Below are positions 7,785 to 15,252 of a stretch of 18,051 nucleotides of DNA, one piece after another; position 1 is the stretch's first letter; each line of letters starts with the position of its first letter. Origin of the DNA: Granulosicoccus sp964437945 (lineage in GTDB: Bacteria; Pseudomonadota; Gammaproteobacteria; Granulosicoccales; Granulosicoccaceae); NCBI GenBank assembly GCA_964437945.1, contig CAYTJF010000107.1, positions 1-18,051 on the forward strand. The letters are read 5' to 3'. Below the pieces are notes generated by a model. That model searched no databases and was not told the DNA's origin. It saw only the letters and a program-made list of their open reading frames with translations. The translations under genes and the position numbers were made by a program.

Positions 7785-7913
7785 ATGGTTGATGATAGTA
7801 AAGCCGGTATGACAGATAAAATTGAATCGCCAAGTTTATTCTCAATAGTGTTTTATCGAACTGTTTCACTGACACTGGAACAACGAAAGCGTAAAAACCT
7901 ATCTGATTTATAA
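7785..7913 (+). CDS. Possible small ORF, 42 aa
   Basis: ATG 7785 to TAA 7911-7913, with GAGAGGT (7770-7776) 8 nt upstream. The product starts MVDDSKAGMTDKIESPSLFS and ends in a basic segment (EQRKRKNLSDL). No family is recognised. It lies downstream of the GC-rich hairpin and antisense to the presumed 3' untranslated region of the minus-strand operon. The only support is the ribosome binding site. Confidence 0.2.
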   Translation: MVDDSKAGMTDKIESPSLFSIVFYRTVSLTLEQRKRKNLSDL

Positions 7914-7951
7914 AACAATCTTTTATTGAGCGTGGGTTATAGTGAAAATGG

Positions 7952-8344
7952 CTACTGCCATAAGCTATGTGCAATCATGACCAATTCCAATGCAGGCACT
8001 GGTTTTGATATTTGAACTGAAGAGCCCAGCTTTTTGGCCTGTTCAAGAAAAAGATTGTCTTGTTCATAGTTTAGATTCACATGCATACCTGTAACTGTGA
8101 TAACTGGTGGCGCCTCATCCCTTAATTTTATTAATTGCGAAAGTAAATACAGTCCGCCTTTACCGTCTTTCACAAATAGGTCAGTAATAACCAGATCAAA
8201 TTTCTCTGATTTAAGAAATTCTGCCGCTTCGCCACCATTATTACTAAGAATAACTTCGCAGTTATTTAATTCGAACGCTTGCTGCCATTCAACTGCAAGA
8301 TCGTGGTTATCTTCCATGATGAGAACACGTTTAACGGTATTCAT
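7952..8344 (-). CDS. Stand-alone response regulator receiver, 130 aa
   Basis: This is a single receiver domain with E11/D12 (MEDN) as the acidic pair and phospho-acceptor D55 (LVITDLFV). The switch Thr is in VITVTGM and the conserved Lys in VQISKP near the C-terminus. There is no DNA-binding or enzymatic output domain. Its ATG overlaps the TGA of the bacteriophytochrome gene in an ATGA arrangement (8344-8341) and no independent Shine-Dalgarno is seen, so the two are translationally coupled. It is the natural phosphate acceptor, or phosphate sink, of the phytochrome kinase upstream. It differs from the Rcp1-like regulator encoded on the other strand, which has the longer loop before beta-3. 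Confidence 0.92.
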   Translation of the reverse strand: MNTVKRVLIMEDNHDLAVEWQQAFELNNCEVILSNNGGEAAEFLKSEKFDLVITDLFVKDGKGGLYLLSQLIKLRDEAPPVITVTGMHVNLNYEQDNLFLEQAKKLGSSVQISKPVPALELVMIAHSLWQ

Positions 8345-10857
8345 TTTAGGTATGCTTTATTCATGGTTGTACGTAAAAGCTCTAGTTCAATTGGTTTGGT
8401 CAGAACTTTTACCGAATTGAATTTTTTCGGTGATGAATAGTTTGAACCATAACCGGTAGCAAAACAAAATGGCACTGATCGCTTTTGAAGAATCTCTGCA
8501 ATTTCAAAACTTTGTTCATCCCGAAGACTTACATCTAACAAAGCGAAATCTGGCAGATAATTTTGTAATAATGCCTTTGCGTTCGCCACAGAGGAACACT
8601 GCTGTACTTCTTTAACACCCAAATTCTTTAGCATATCGGACAAGTCGATAGCAACCATTAGACTATCTTCCAAAACCAATGCCGTCTCGGGTATGTAAGC
8701 TATGTCTGATTTGGAAAGCGATTCATCGGTAGTTATAGGAATACCGACTGGGTCGATCATATCCAGAGGTAGTGTAAAAGTTACTTTTAAACCTTCTGCC
8801 AAAAATTCAATTTGGCTTTTCCCATTCAATTCATACGGTATGAAAGTTTCGATTAGACTGAGTCCAAAACCTTTTCTGTTGGGCTTACGAACAACAGGGC
8901 CATTGATTTCCTGCCAAATTATGGTTACGCCATGCTCGTCATTTGAAATGTTAACGTCGATTCGACCATTTGGTACAGATAAAGATCCGTACTTTACACA
9001 ATTAGTCATAAGCTCGTGAGTGATTAAGGCAAACAAGGGAGCTATATTCGCATGCACAATAAAGCCTTGACCGACTATTTTTACTTGTTTTTCACTATCG
9101 GTAAGAAATGGCGCTGCTTCTATCTCGAAAAGTTTTTTTATTTCTAGTCCTGAAGCTGATTTATTAGCAGCTAGATCATGTGCGGCACCAAGAGCTGAGA
9201 TTCGTTGTTCAAGGGACTTCGCATAGGATTCTAGCGATGTGGAACTTTGCTTGGTTTGCCGAACCAAGGAACGGGTAAGTGCAAGAATATTTCTTACTCG
9301 ATGGTTTAATTCATTAATATATATTGAACTTTGACGACCAGATTTATGTAACTGCTCATAATCTGCTTCGGCCAGCACGCTGCGAAGCTCTCTGGCGGCA
9401 GTGAGGTTGTTTTGTTCCCATGGTTTGGATTTGTTTTCCACTGTTTGCGCATAAGATTTAAAGGACTTGCGCGGAATCAGCCTGGGACCGTATTTGTCTT
9501 CAACAATATTTTTCTCAGGAGCACCTGCCCATGAAACAGAGAGCATAGCCTCATTTCTAAAGAAAATTAATGCATCAGAGCGTTCTGGGCCAATCGAGAT
9601 CACAAGTGCTCCAGCACACGTTGTACTTTCAAAGCCCAGTTCTTTAATGCAGTCTGTGCTGGCAATAACCTGCAGTGAATCTTTCAGTAGTTTTTTTGCT
9701 ATTTGCTGTGTTATTGCATTTTTAGGTGTGATGCCCGCATTAGATACTTCTTCGCCTATGATAATAGATAGTCCGTCGGCCTCCATGTATTCACCGAATA
9801 AATCAAATACGGTATTCGTCGTCTTGAGTACGCTACCGGACTTGTTAACTTCGGTTAACACGGTATTTTTATATGTACGCAAAGAGGAGCGAATTGAATT
9901 GCGTTGTTTCTCCAGTTGTTGTTCCATTTGCAGTGAGAAGAATTGTACGAAAAGCTCTACCGAACCTCTCATGCTAGGACCAATTACGCGCGGTGACATA
10001 TGATGAAAAGCAACAAGGCCCCACAGTTTGTCCCCAACAACAATTGATAGGGTCATTGTCGAACGAACGCCCATATTGTTTAAATATTCGCAATGAATAG
10101 GTGATTGTCCCCGGGAAACAGCAAGTGTTAAATCAAGTGGTTTTGCTTCAGGGTCCTTACTGGATAATTTGACAGGCTTGCCGTTTACATCGGCAATTAG
10201 TCGTATTGGTGCTTTTTTTAAAATCTCTCGAGCTTGTTTGGGAATATCCCAGGACGGAAAACGTAAACCAAGAAAACTCTCAATACCTGGTCCTTTTGCT
10301 TCGGCTTTTATATCACCATTGCCGTTATTATCAAATTGATACAACATAACTCTATCAAACTCCGAAATTTTCCGAAGTCCGGCTACTGCATTATTGATAG
10401 TCGCATCTAGATTATCAGTTCGACCAAGAAAGGCGAGTAATGAACGTACATTTCTGATAGATTCGTTTTGAGTTATCTTTTCAACACGCATCTCCTCAAT
10501 CTCTATTATCGGAAATTCACCACTGAGGTGTACCCAAATTTCATATTCTGTATTACCAATATAACAACATGCTGCTCGTTCTCGTTGAACTCTTACCGAT
10601 GACAAGCTGAAAGCATTGTTCAGGTCGTGAATTACATCTTCATTGAATAGTTCGGATAGATTCATTCCGAGAATTTCTGCAGCACTTTTGTCGAATATTC
10701 TGCTGGCGTTGTCACTACAGTGCTGGATTGTTTTTAGCTTAGTATCAGTGGATAGACAAACAGCAAAATCTTGAATATGTCCTGGGATATGTACAGGTTC
10801 TTTGTCACAGTTATCCAGAGAAAGCGCTTGGGTTTCTGTTGTTTCGATAACAGTCAT
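8341..10857 (-). CDS. bphP: Bacteriophytochrome with HWE-type histidine kinase and C-terminal receiver, 838 aa
   Basis: This is a red/far-red photoreceptor kinase. The N-terminal PAS region carries C17 in NCDKEPVHIPGHIQ, the usual biliverdin-attachment cysteine context. The GAF domain has RVMLYQFD, the DIP motif with D204, SPIHCEYLNNMGV and the chromophore-pocket FHHMSPR. The PHY domain has tongue motifs WAGAP and PRKSF. The kinase is HWE-type: H519 in ELNHRVRN and the diagnostic WQE at 648-650. The C-terminal receiver (about 735-838) has phospho-acceptor D775 (FALLDVSL). Unusual points are IQDF where IQPHG is typical, and FPSWDIP where YPASDIP is typical. The ATG at 10857 is preceded by AAGAG. 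The gene lies 64 bp after heme oxygenase and is coupled to a further receiver gene, so chromophore supply and signalling are co-expressed. Confidence 0.95.
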   Translation of the reverse strand: MTVIETTETQALSLDNCDKEPVHIPGHIQDFAVCLSTDTKLKTIQHCSDNASRIFDKSAAEILGMNLSELFNEDVIHDLNNAFSLSSVRVQRERAACCYIGNTEYEIWVHLSGEFPIIEIEEMRVEKITQNESIRNVRSLLAFLGRTDNLDATINNAVAGLRKISEFDRVMLYQFDNNGNGDIKAEAKGPGIESFLGLRFPSWDIPKQAREILKKAPIRLIADVNGKPVKLSSKDPEAKPLDLTLAVSRGQSPIHCEYLNNMGVRSTMTLSIVVGDKLWGLVAFHHMSPRVIGPSMRGSVELFVQFFSLQMEQQLEKQRNSIRSSLRTYKNTVLTEVNKSGSVLKTTNTVFDLFGEYMEADGLSIIIGEEVSNAGITPKNAITQQIAKKLLKDSLQVIASTDCIKELGFESTTCAGALVISIGPERSDALIFFRNEAMLSVSWAGAPEKNIVEDKYGPRLIPRKSFKSYAQTVENKSKPWEQNNLTAARELRSVLAEADYEQLHKSGRQSSIYINELNHRVRNILALTRSLVRQTKQSSTSLESYAKSLEQRISALGAAHDLAANKSASGLEIKKLFEIEAAPFLTDSEKQVKIVGQGFIVHANIAPLFALITHELMTNCVKYGSLSVPNGRIDVNISNDEHGVTIIWQEINGPVVRKPNRKGFGLSLIETFIPYELNGKSQIEFLAEGLKVTFTLPLDMIDPVGIPITTDESLSKSDIAYIPETALVLEDSLMVAIDLSDMLKNLGVKEVQQCSSVANAKALLQNYLPDFALLDVSLRDEQSFEIAEILQKRSVPFCFATGYGSNYSSPKKFNSVKVLTKPIELELLRTTMNKAYLK

Positions 10858-10921
10858 TTAAAAGCTCTTGGTGTAGCTTGAATTTTCATATCGGTCCGAA
10901 CGGTGCGTACTCACATGAATT

Positions 10922-11632
10922 TCAAATTATTTTATGAACTGCGTAATCTAATTTACGTTGCAGCTTAATCTCTTTGGAGATATGAATATTAAACTCAAAT
11001 GCCTTTATTGCTGTATTGATGATCTGCTTTCTTTCAGTACTATTAATAGAGAGGCTGTTAAATTTATCTCTGTACTGCAATCGATACAGTTTTAGATCTT
11101 TAATTTCAGGATAGTTGTAGAAACTCAACGATCTTTTATCGAAATTGAAACTTTCTATGAGTACGTGTTGCAGTAATTGCCCTCCGTTCAAATCTCCAAG
11201 ATAGCGTACATACAGATGACCAATTAGTGCTTGAGGAGTCGTATTTGCCATATGGTCGATATGTGCCTTGTAAATAGTGGTACCTTTCATCAGTGGTAAT
11301 TTCGTCCAAACATCCCGGCTGACCATGTTATCCAGATCAGATATGAGATGGTCAGATCGTTTGATTCGATTATCAAAAAAAGGCGTCAATGTTTCTGCAT
11401 TAGCTAGATGTACGAATGGTTTCTCCAGTGATTGATAAATTGAAATCAGGTTACGAATATAAAGAATATAATCAGACATACTTGCTGATCGATTTAACAG
11501 ATCTGCAACGATTCCGGTTCTCTCCGCCAATTTGTGCAGCTTAGCGGTCCGCAGCTTCAGCTCATCTGCCAATCCGATAGTCTTGGGTTTGAACTGTTTC
11601 TTATTACATTCAATATTCGGTAGTCCAAACAT
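10922..11632 (-). CDS. bphO: Biliverdin-producing heme oxygenase, 236 aa
   Basis: The enzyme opens heme with O2 and reductant to biliverdin, iron and CO; biliverdin is the chromophore of the phytochrome encoded next. Seen in sequence are the proximal heme ligand H33 in LRTAKLHKLAE and the distal-helix motif RYLGDLNGGQ (143-152), with its flexible Gly residues. The overall length matches bacterial HO-1-like enzymes. The ATG at 11632 (MFGLPNIECN) is the first ATG. The frame stays open up to a TTG at 11773, but that extension would add 47 hydrophobic residues not expected in a soluble heme oxygenase. No clear Shine-Dalgarno precedes 11632. It is the first gene of a three-gene operon with bphP and a receiver gene. 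Confidence 0.92.
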   Translation of the reverse strand: MFGLPNIECNKKQFKPKTIGLADELKLRTAKLHKLAERTGIVADLLNRSASMSDYILYIRNLISIYQSLEKPFVHLANAETLTPFFDNRIKRSDHLISDLDNMVSRDVWTKLPLMKGTTIYKAHIDHMANTTPQALIGHLYVRYLGDLNGGQLLQHVLIESFNFDKRSLSFYNYPEIKDLKLYRLQYRDKFNSLSINSTERKQIINTAIKAFEFNIHISKEIKLQRKLDYAVHKII

Positions 11633-11680
11633 AAGTTCAAATAGGTTTAGGAAGGTTAACTCGAATTTTAAGCTATTATT

Positions 11681-11693
11681 AATAACTGTTATT
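11681..11693. promoter_or_regulatory. Short palindrome upstream of heme oxygenase
   Basis: AATAACTGTTATT is a 6-bp inverted repeat around one base, lying between the predicted promoter and the heme oxygenase start codon. It could be an operator, but the surroundings are AT-rich and chance is not excluded. Confidence 0.2.
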
Positions 11694-11712
11694 CTGAAGT
11701 TATAAAAAAAAC

Positions 11713-11742
11713 ATGTTAGTAAGAGTAACTTCTTCCAGACAA
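11713..11742 (-). promoter_or_regulatory. Candidate sigma-70 promoter of the bphO-bphP-receiver operon
   Basis: On the minus strand, TTGTCT (11742-11737) and TAACAT (11718-11713) are separated by 18 nt, each matching consensus at four of six positions. Transcription would start about 75 nt upstream of the heme oxygenase ATG. It lies inside the open-frame extension, which also argues against the TTG at 11773 being the start. Confidence 0.3.
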
Positions 11743-11773
11743 GTCGTGCGCTATAGTGCAGGATGACGCTCAA

Positions 11774-12139
11774 AATTTATTACTACTGTGTTCTGCACTT
11801 AATATAGGCCTGGAAAATATCTCAGTGTATTTTTAATTTGATTCTTGCTATTTACTACGGCAGGGTATGTTTTTATCAGCGGTGCAGTTACTCGCAATTT
11901 TTCTGGCGCAAACCTTCACAAACGAGTGCGGCAAAAAAACCAAGTGATTATGATTGAAACACCTATCTTGGTCAGAGCTGTTACATACAGCGTTGACACC
12001 TTAAACCTGTGCCGATTTGGTATCGCTTTAGATCGCAATAAATAGCTCCACGAAATACAGTTAGCCAAATTGATGCGATTTTGATGATCTTGCTCTACGT
12101 CGCCAGCGAACTAATACCTTTGGGTTAAATAAAACGTCA
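11774..12139. other. Intergenic region between divergent operons
   Basis: The heme oxygenase operon and the TTT operon are divergent here. No convincing gene is seen. A plus-strand open frame at 11845-12045 starts with TTG, has no ribosome binding site and has no recognisable product. The right-hand end carries the regulatory elements of the TTT operon. Confidence 0.4.
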
Positions 12140-12149
12140 TGGTATACCA
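12140..12149. promoter_or_regulatory. Putative GntR (FadR/UxuR-type) operator
   Basis: TGGTATACCA is a perfect 10-bp palindrome, 83 bp upstream of the tctC ATG. It matches the TNGTNNACNA-like pattern of FadR-subfamily GntR operators and the core of the E. coli UxuR/ExuR site (TTGGTATACCAA, from general knowledge). A FadR-type regulator is encoded at the end of this operon. The site adjoins the promoter elements, as expected for repression. Confidence 0.6.
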
Positions 12150-12156
12150 AATACCC

Positions 12157-12176
12157 TTGACAGGTATGGCTATAAA
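12157..12176 (+). promoter_or_regulatory. Promoter elements of the TTT operon
   Basis: A TTGACA (12157-12162) and a TATAAA (12171-12176) are both near-perfect boxes, but only 8 nt separates them, so they cannot form one promoter. Either TATAAA is the -10, with a poor -35 falling on the palindrome at 12140-12149, or TTGACA is the -35 of a promoter with a weak -10 near 12181. The first option would place the operator over the -35. Confidence 0.35.
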
Positions 12177-12232
12177 GTGGCCTTATTTGTTACGAGCAGT
12201 CCCCAAAACAGCTGAAAAAAAGGATTAACTAA

Positions 12233-13198
12233 ATGAGAATGCCAAGTCAAATAAGAACCGCTGCGATTTGCCTGACATCACTGGCCGTAGTCGTTGGTTT
12301 GAGTTCGGTGCATGCCGACGAGTTTCCATCAAAAGCCATAGAAGTCGTCACCCACGCTGGTAACGGTGGAGGAACCGATGTAACCACGCGAATGATGATG
12401 TTGCGTGCTCGGCGTGAGCTGGGACAGGACATGATTATCGTTAATAAAAAAGGTGGTGGGGGTGCGGCAGCACTTGAACACTACAAAACCGTTCCAGCCG
12501 ATGGGTACACCATCCTTACTTTTACCGTTGGTCACGCAGCCGTTGTTGCCAAGGGTAAGGGCGGCATGACAATCGACGAACTCCGACCCCTGGCACGAGG
12601 TACCGACGACCCACAAATACTTATGACCAAATGCGGTACTTACGCTGACGCTGAAGAGTTTGTTGCCAAGCAAAAGGAAGCGCCGATTACCTATGGCGTT
12701 ACTCATTTAGGCAACATTGATGATGTATCTGCTTTTATGTTTGCGAAAAAAGGTGGTATGCAAACACCGAAGATGTTGCCCTTTGATGGTGGTGGTGAAC
12801 TTGCCACACAGCTCGTTGCTGGGGCTGTAGATGCAGGTGTACTGAATTTGGCCGAAGCCAGTGCACAAATTGAAGCGGGTGAAATTTGTCCGACCGTTGT
12901 TTTGGCCGATGAGCGTATGTCTAAAATAGCCGATGTGCCAACTGCAAAAGAATTGGGTATTCCGGTGAGTTTTTCAACTGTTCGAGGTTTTGCAGTTCAT
13001 AAGGACACCCCAGAAGATGTTGCACAGAAACTCGAGGATGCTTTGGTTGAGTCTATGAATCACACCGTGTACCAGGGGTTTCTAACGTCTGTGGGTCTGG
13101 ATTCAACATCTGTTGTTGGGTCAGATGTATGGGGTCCGCAAATTGAAACCACGGTTAAAGAAATGGAAGCAGCACTCAAAGAGCTGGGATTCATCTAG
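12233..13198 (+). CDS. tctC: TTT transporter periplasmic solute receptor (TctC/Bug family), 321 aa
   Basis: This is the secreted binding protein that captures a carboxylate and delivers it to the TctAB membrane complex. The signal peptide is residues 1-28 (basic start, hydrophobic core ICLTSLAVVVGL, cleavage after VHA). The mature part begins DEFPSKAIEVVTHAGNGGGTD, which is the usual Bug N-terminal strand and glycine-rich ligand loop. It continues with GGGGAAALEHYKTVPADGYT and, near the C-terminus, TAKELGIPV, all typical of the family. Length is normal for Bug proteins. The ATG at 12233 follows AAGGA at good spacing. It is the first gene of a six-gene co-directional set. The ligand cannot be read from sequence; the adjacent dehydratase and lyase suggest a sugar acid. 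Confidence 0.93.
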   Translation: MRMPSQIRTAAICLTSLAVVVGLSSVHADEFPSKAIEVVTHAGNGGGTDVTTRMMMLRARRELGQDMIIVNKKGGGGAAALEHYKTVPADGYTILTFTVGHAAVVAKGKGGMTIDELRPLARGTDDPQILMTKCGTYADAEEFVAKQKEAPITYGVTHLGNIDDVSAFMFAKKGGMQTPKMLPFDGGGELATQLVAGAVDAGVLNLAEASAQIEAGEICPTVVLADERMSKIADVPTAKELGIPVSFSTVRGFAVHKDTPEDVAQKLEDALVESMNHTVYQGFLTSVGLDSTSVVGSDVWGPQIETTVKEMEAALKELGFI

Positions 13199-13237
13199 CT
13201 TTAGCGTTTCATCGTAACAAAAACAGTTGGATACATG

Positions 13238-13268
13238 ATACGGGCGACAGCTTTCGGGTTGCCCGTAT
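13238..13268 (+). terminator. Intercistronic hairpin, possible attenuating terminator
   Basis: ATACGGGC (13238-13245) pairs perfectly with GCCCGTAT (13261-13268). The stem extends inward by G-U, A-U and C-G pairs to 11 bp with a 9-nt loop. The downstream TCCTTTCAT is only partly T-rich. Placed between the solute receptor gene and the membrane genes, it could end part of the transcripts or protect the tctC message, giving more receptor than membrane subunits. Confidence 0.5.
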
Positions 13269-13300
13269 TCCTTTCATAAAAAACCGGGTAATATTTTCAA

Positions 13301-13759
13301 TTGTCATCCAGACGCTCCATTGAATCATGGGTGGTTGGTTTTGCCATCATCGCATTTTGTCTCGGGGCAATTTGGCTAAGCCTGTCTTTCGATAAAATGC
13401 CGCCAATACTTAAACGTGGCATACAGCCTTCTGATTTTCCTCAGATGGTTTGCGTAGCTATAATTCTAATGACGCTGTATATGTTCTGGCGCGACCCGGT
13501 AACCATTGTTGAACCGATGGGTTCTAAAACCATTGGCAGCATCGTGCTGATGTTGCTGTTTGTGTTACTCACGCAAATCGATTTATTTTTAGCACTTGGT
13601 CTGTTTGCAGCTGGATTAAGTATTTATTGGGGTGAACGCCGTTTACTCCACTTAGGCATAGTAGGCTTGATTGTCCCGGTAACGGTTTTTTTCCTGTTTG
13701 ATCAGGTATTCAAGATTCGTTTTCCGCGTGGCCTGCTAACCAATCTTTGGTACGGGTAA
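13301..13759 (+). CDS. tctB: TTT transporter small membrane subunit (TctB family), 152 aa
   Basis: A small integral membrane protein with hydrophobic segments at about residues 11-30, 48-63, 79-108 (probably two helices) and 116-133, matching the four-helix TctB (DUF1468) pattern. It carries the loop DKMPPILKRGIQPSDFPQMV, typical of the family just before the second helix. TTG at 13301 is the only sensible start, since an in-frame stop lies at 13289-13291 and the first internal Met is at residue 33. The ribosome binding site is weak. It lies after the intercistronic hairpin and 6 nt before tctA. Confidence 0.88.
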   Translation: MSSRRSIESWVVGFAIIAFCLGAIWLSLSFDKMPPILKRGIQPSDFPQMVCVAIILMTLYMFWRDPVTIVEPMGSKTIGSIVLMLLFVLLTQIDLFLALGLFAAGLSIYWGERRLLHLGIVGLIVPVTVFFLFDQVFKIRFPRGLLTNLWYG

Positions 13760-13765
13760 CGATCA

Positions 13766-15247
13766 GTGGAGCCTCTACTTCTCGGATTGCAAGCACTTGC
13801 CGACCCTTATCTTTTAATGCTTCTGGTGGTAGCAACCCTGGGCGGTGTCGTCATTGGTGCGCTGCCTGGGCTTAATGCGACAACCGGTGCTGCGTTGTTG
13901 TTACCTTTTACGTTAACCATGGAGCCGGTTCCGGCCATATCGATATTAACCGCTATTTATTGCTCAGCCACTTTTGCAGGAGCGATTACCGCCATACTGA
14001 TCAACACACCGGGTACCTCGGCAAGTGCAACAACCTGTCTTGATGGCTATCCGCTGGCAATGCGTGGTGAGGCAGGCAGGGCTCTTGGTTTGGCGGTTGT
14101 TTCGTCCACTGTTGGTGGCGTGCTCAGCGTGTTTTGTTTAATGTTGGCAGCGCCAATGCTGGCACGAGCAGCGTATCATTTTTCTCCGCCTGAATATTTT
14201 GCGCTGACTTTGTTTGGCTTGTCTATGCTTGCCACTATTGGGGATGGTTCTGCGGTTAAAAATCTAATTTCTGGCGCGTTGGGGGTGTTCGTGGCGCTGG
14301 TTGGCGTGGATAACCTGACTACGGTTGAACGTTTTACATTTAATTCTCACGAATTGTATGAAGGCATCGGGTTTGTGCCCGTCATGATTGGCATATTTGG
14401 AATTTCTGAATTGTTAGTGCAATCCAACGCGCTCGATACGGTACGCGAACGCATTGTCATGCATGCTGTTAAATTACCGTCCAAAGCAGACTACGCCAAA
14501 ATTTGGAAAACCGTTTTAAGATCCACTGGCATCGGCACTTTTATAGGCATACTTCCAGCCGAAGGTGCAACCGTTGCATCAATGATCGGGTACAACGAGG
14601 CTCGGCGTTGGTCTAAAACACCGGAAGAATTTGGTAACGGTGCTGTGGAAGGTATTGCCGGATCTGAAGCTGCTAACAATGCCGCAACCGGTGGTGCCAT
14701 GGTACCGACGCTTGCGCTTGGTATTCCGGGCAGTGCCACAGCGGCAGTGATACTGGCAGGGCTTATGGTGCATGGTTTACGCCCCGGGCCTGCGATGTTT
14801 ACCGAACAAGCAGGCTTTGCCTATGCCATTTTCTGGTCAATGTTGTTTGTCAACGTACTGTTCTTGTTTCTAGGGTTGTACGGTGCAAAAGTGTTTGCAC
14901 GTATCACCATGGTTCCAACCCGGGTACTCTGGCCTTGTGTTTTTGTTTTCTCGATAGTAGGTGCTTATGCGCTTGAACAATCCATGTTTGATGTTTGGGT
15001 GGCACTGGCATCCGGCGTGCTCGGTTATTTTATGCGCCGCTATGGTTTCTCTGTGGTGCCATTGGCAATAGGTTTGATACTGGGTGGCATGCTGGAGCAG
15101 CGATTTGGGCAGTCAATGGTTATGCTTGATGAGCAATGGTGGATGATCGCAACACGACCACTCGCATTGTTTTTTCTGATTCTTACCGCTCTGGCTTTAT
15201 TTGGGCCTGCACTTTGGAAACGTTTTATAGTAAAAAACCTGGTTTGA
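13766..15247 (+). CDS. tctA: TTT transporter large membrane subunit (TctA family), 493 aa
   Basis: This is the channel-forming permease of the tripartite tricarboxylate transporter, which drives secondary uptake across the inner membrane. Family signatures are GALPGLNATTG at residues 31-41 and INTPGTSASATTCLDGYP at 79-96, with many membrane helices and the full length of about 500 residues. The internal repeat motif GILPAEGATVASMIGYNEAR (near 14545-14604) is the second half-site. The start is GTG at 13766, 6 nt after the tctB stop, with only a GGGTAA upstream. The next gene starts 5 nt after its TGA. Confidence 0.95.
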   Translation: MEPLLLGLQALADPYLLMLLVVATLGGVVIGALPGLNATTGAALLLPFTLTMEPVPAISILTAIYCSATFAGAITAILINTPGTSASATTCLDGYPLAMRGEAGRALGLAVVSSTVGGVLSVFCLMLAAPMLARAAYHFSPPEYFALTLFGLSMLATIGDGSAVKNLISGALGVFVALVGVDNLTTVERFTFNSHELYEGIGFVPVMIGIFGISELLVQSNALDTVRERIVMHAVKLPSKADYAKIWKTVLRSTGIGTFIGILPAEGATVASMIGYNEARRWSKTPEEFGNGAVEGIAGSEAANNAATGGAMVPTLALGIPGSATAAVILAGLMVHGLRPGPAMFTEQAGFAYAIFWSMLFVNVLFLFLGLYGAKVFARITMVPTRVLWPCVFVFSIVGAYALEQSMFDVWVALASGVLGYFMRRYGFSVVPLAIGLILGGMLEQRFGQSMVMLDEQWWMIATRPLALFFLILTALALFGPALWKRFIVKNLV

Positions 15248-15252
15248 AGCCT

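Noticed and set aside
7783..7974. Minus-strand 63-codon open frame after the stand-alone receiver.
   Set aside because: It has a TTG start inside the receiver gene, no ribosome binding site and a low-complexity Tyr/Phe-rich product.
9467..10003. Plus-strand 178-codon frame opposite the phytochrome.
   Set aside because: It is a complement of a gene with complete, conserved phytochrome motifs; its Ser-rich product is a typical antisense shadow.
11633..11773. N-terminal extension of heme oxygenase from a TTG at 11773 (47 extra residues, hydrophobic).
   Set aside because: It begins with TTG and lacks a ribosome binding site. It would put a membrane-like segment on a soluble enzyme and overlaps the candidate promoter. 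The ATG at 11632 gives a normal-length protein.
11845..12045. Plus-strand 66-codon open frame between the divergent operons.
   Set aside because: It has a TTG start, no ribosome binding site and no recognisable product.
15136..15252. Longer start for the dehydratase at 15136.
   Set aside because: It would overlap tctA by more than 100 nt, and the extra residues have no family match. The ATG at 15253 directly precedes the conserved beta-1 strand.
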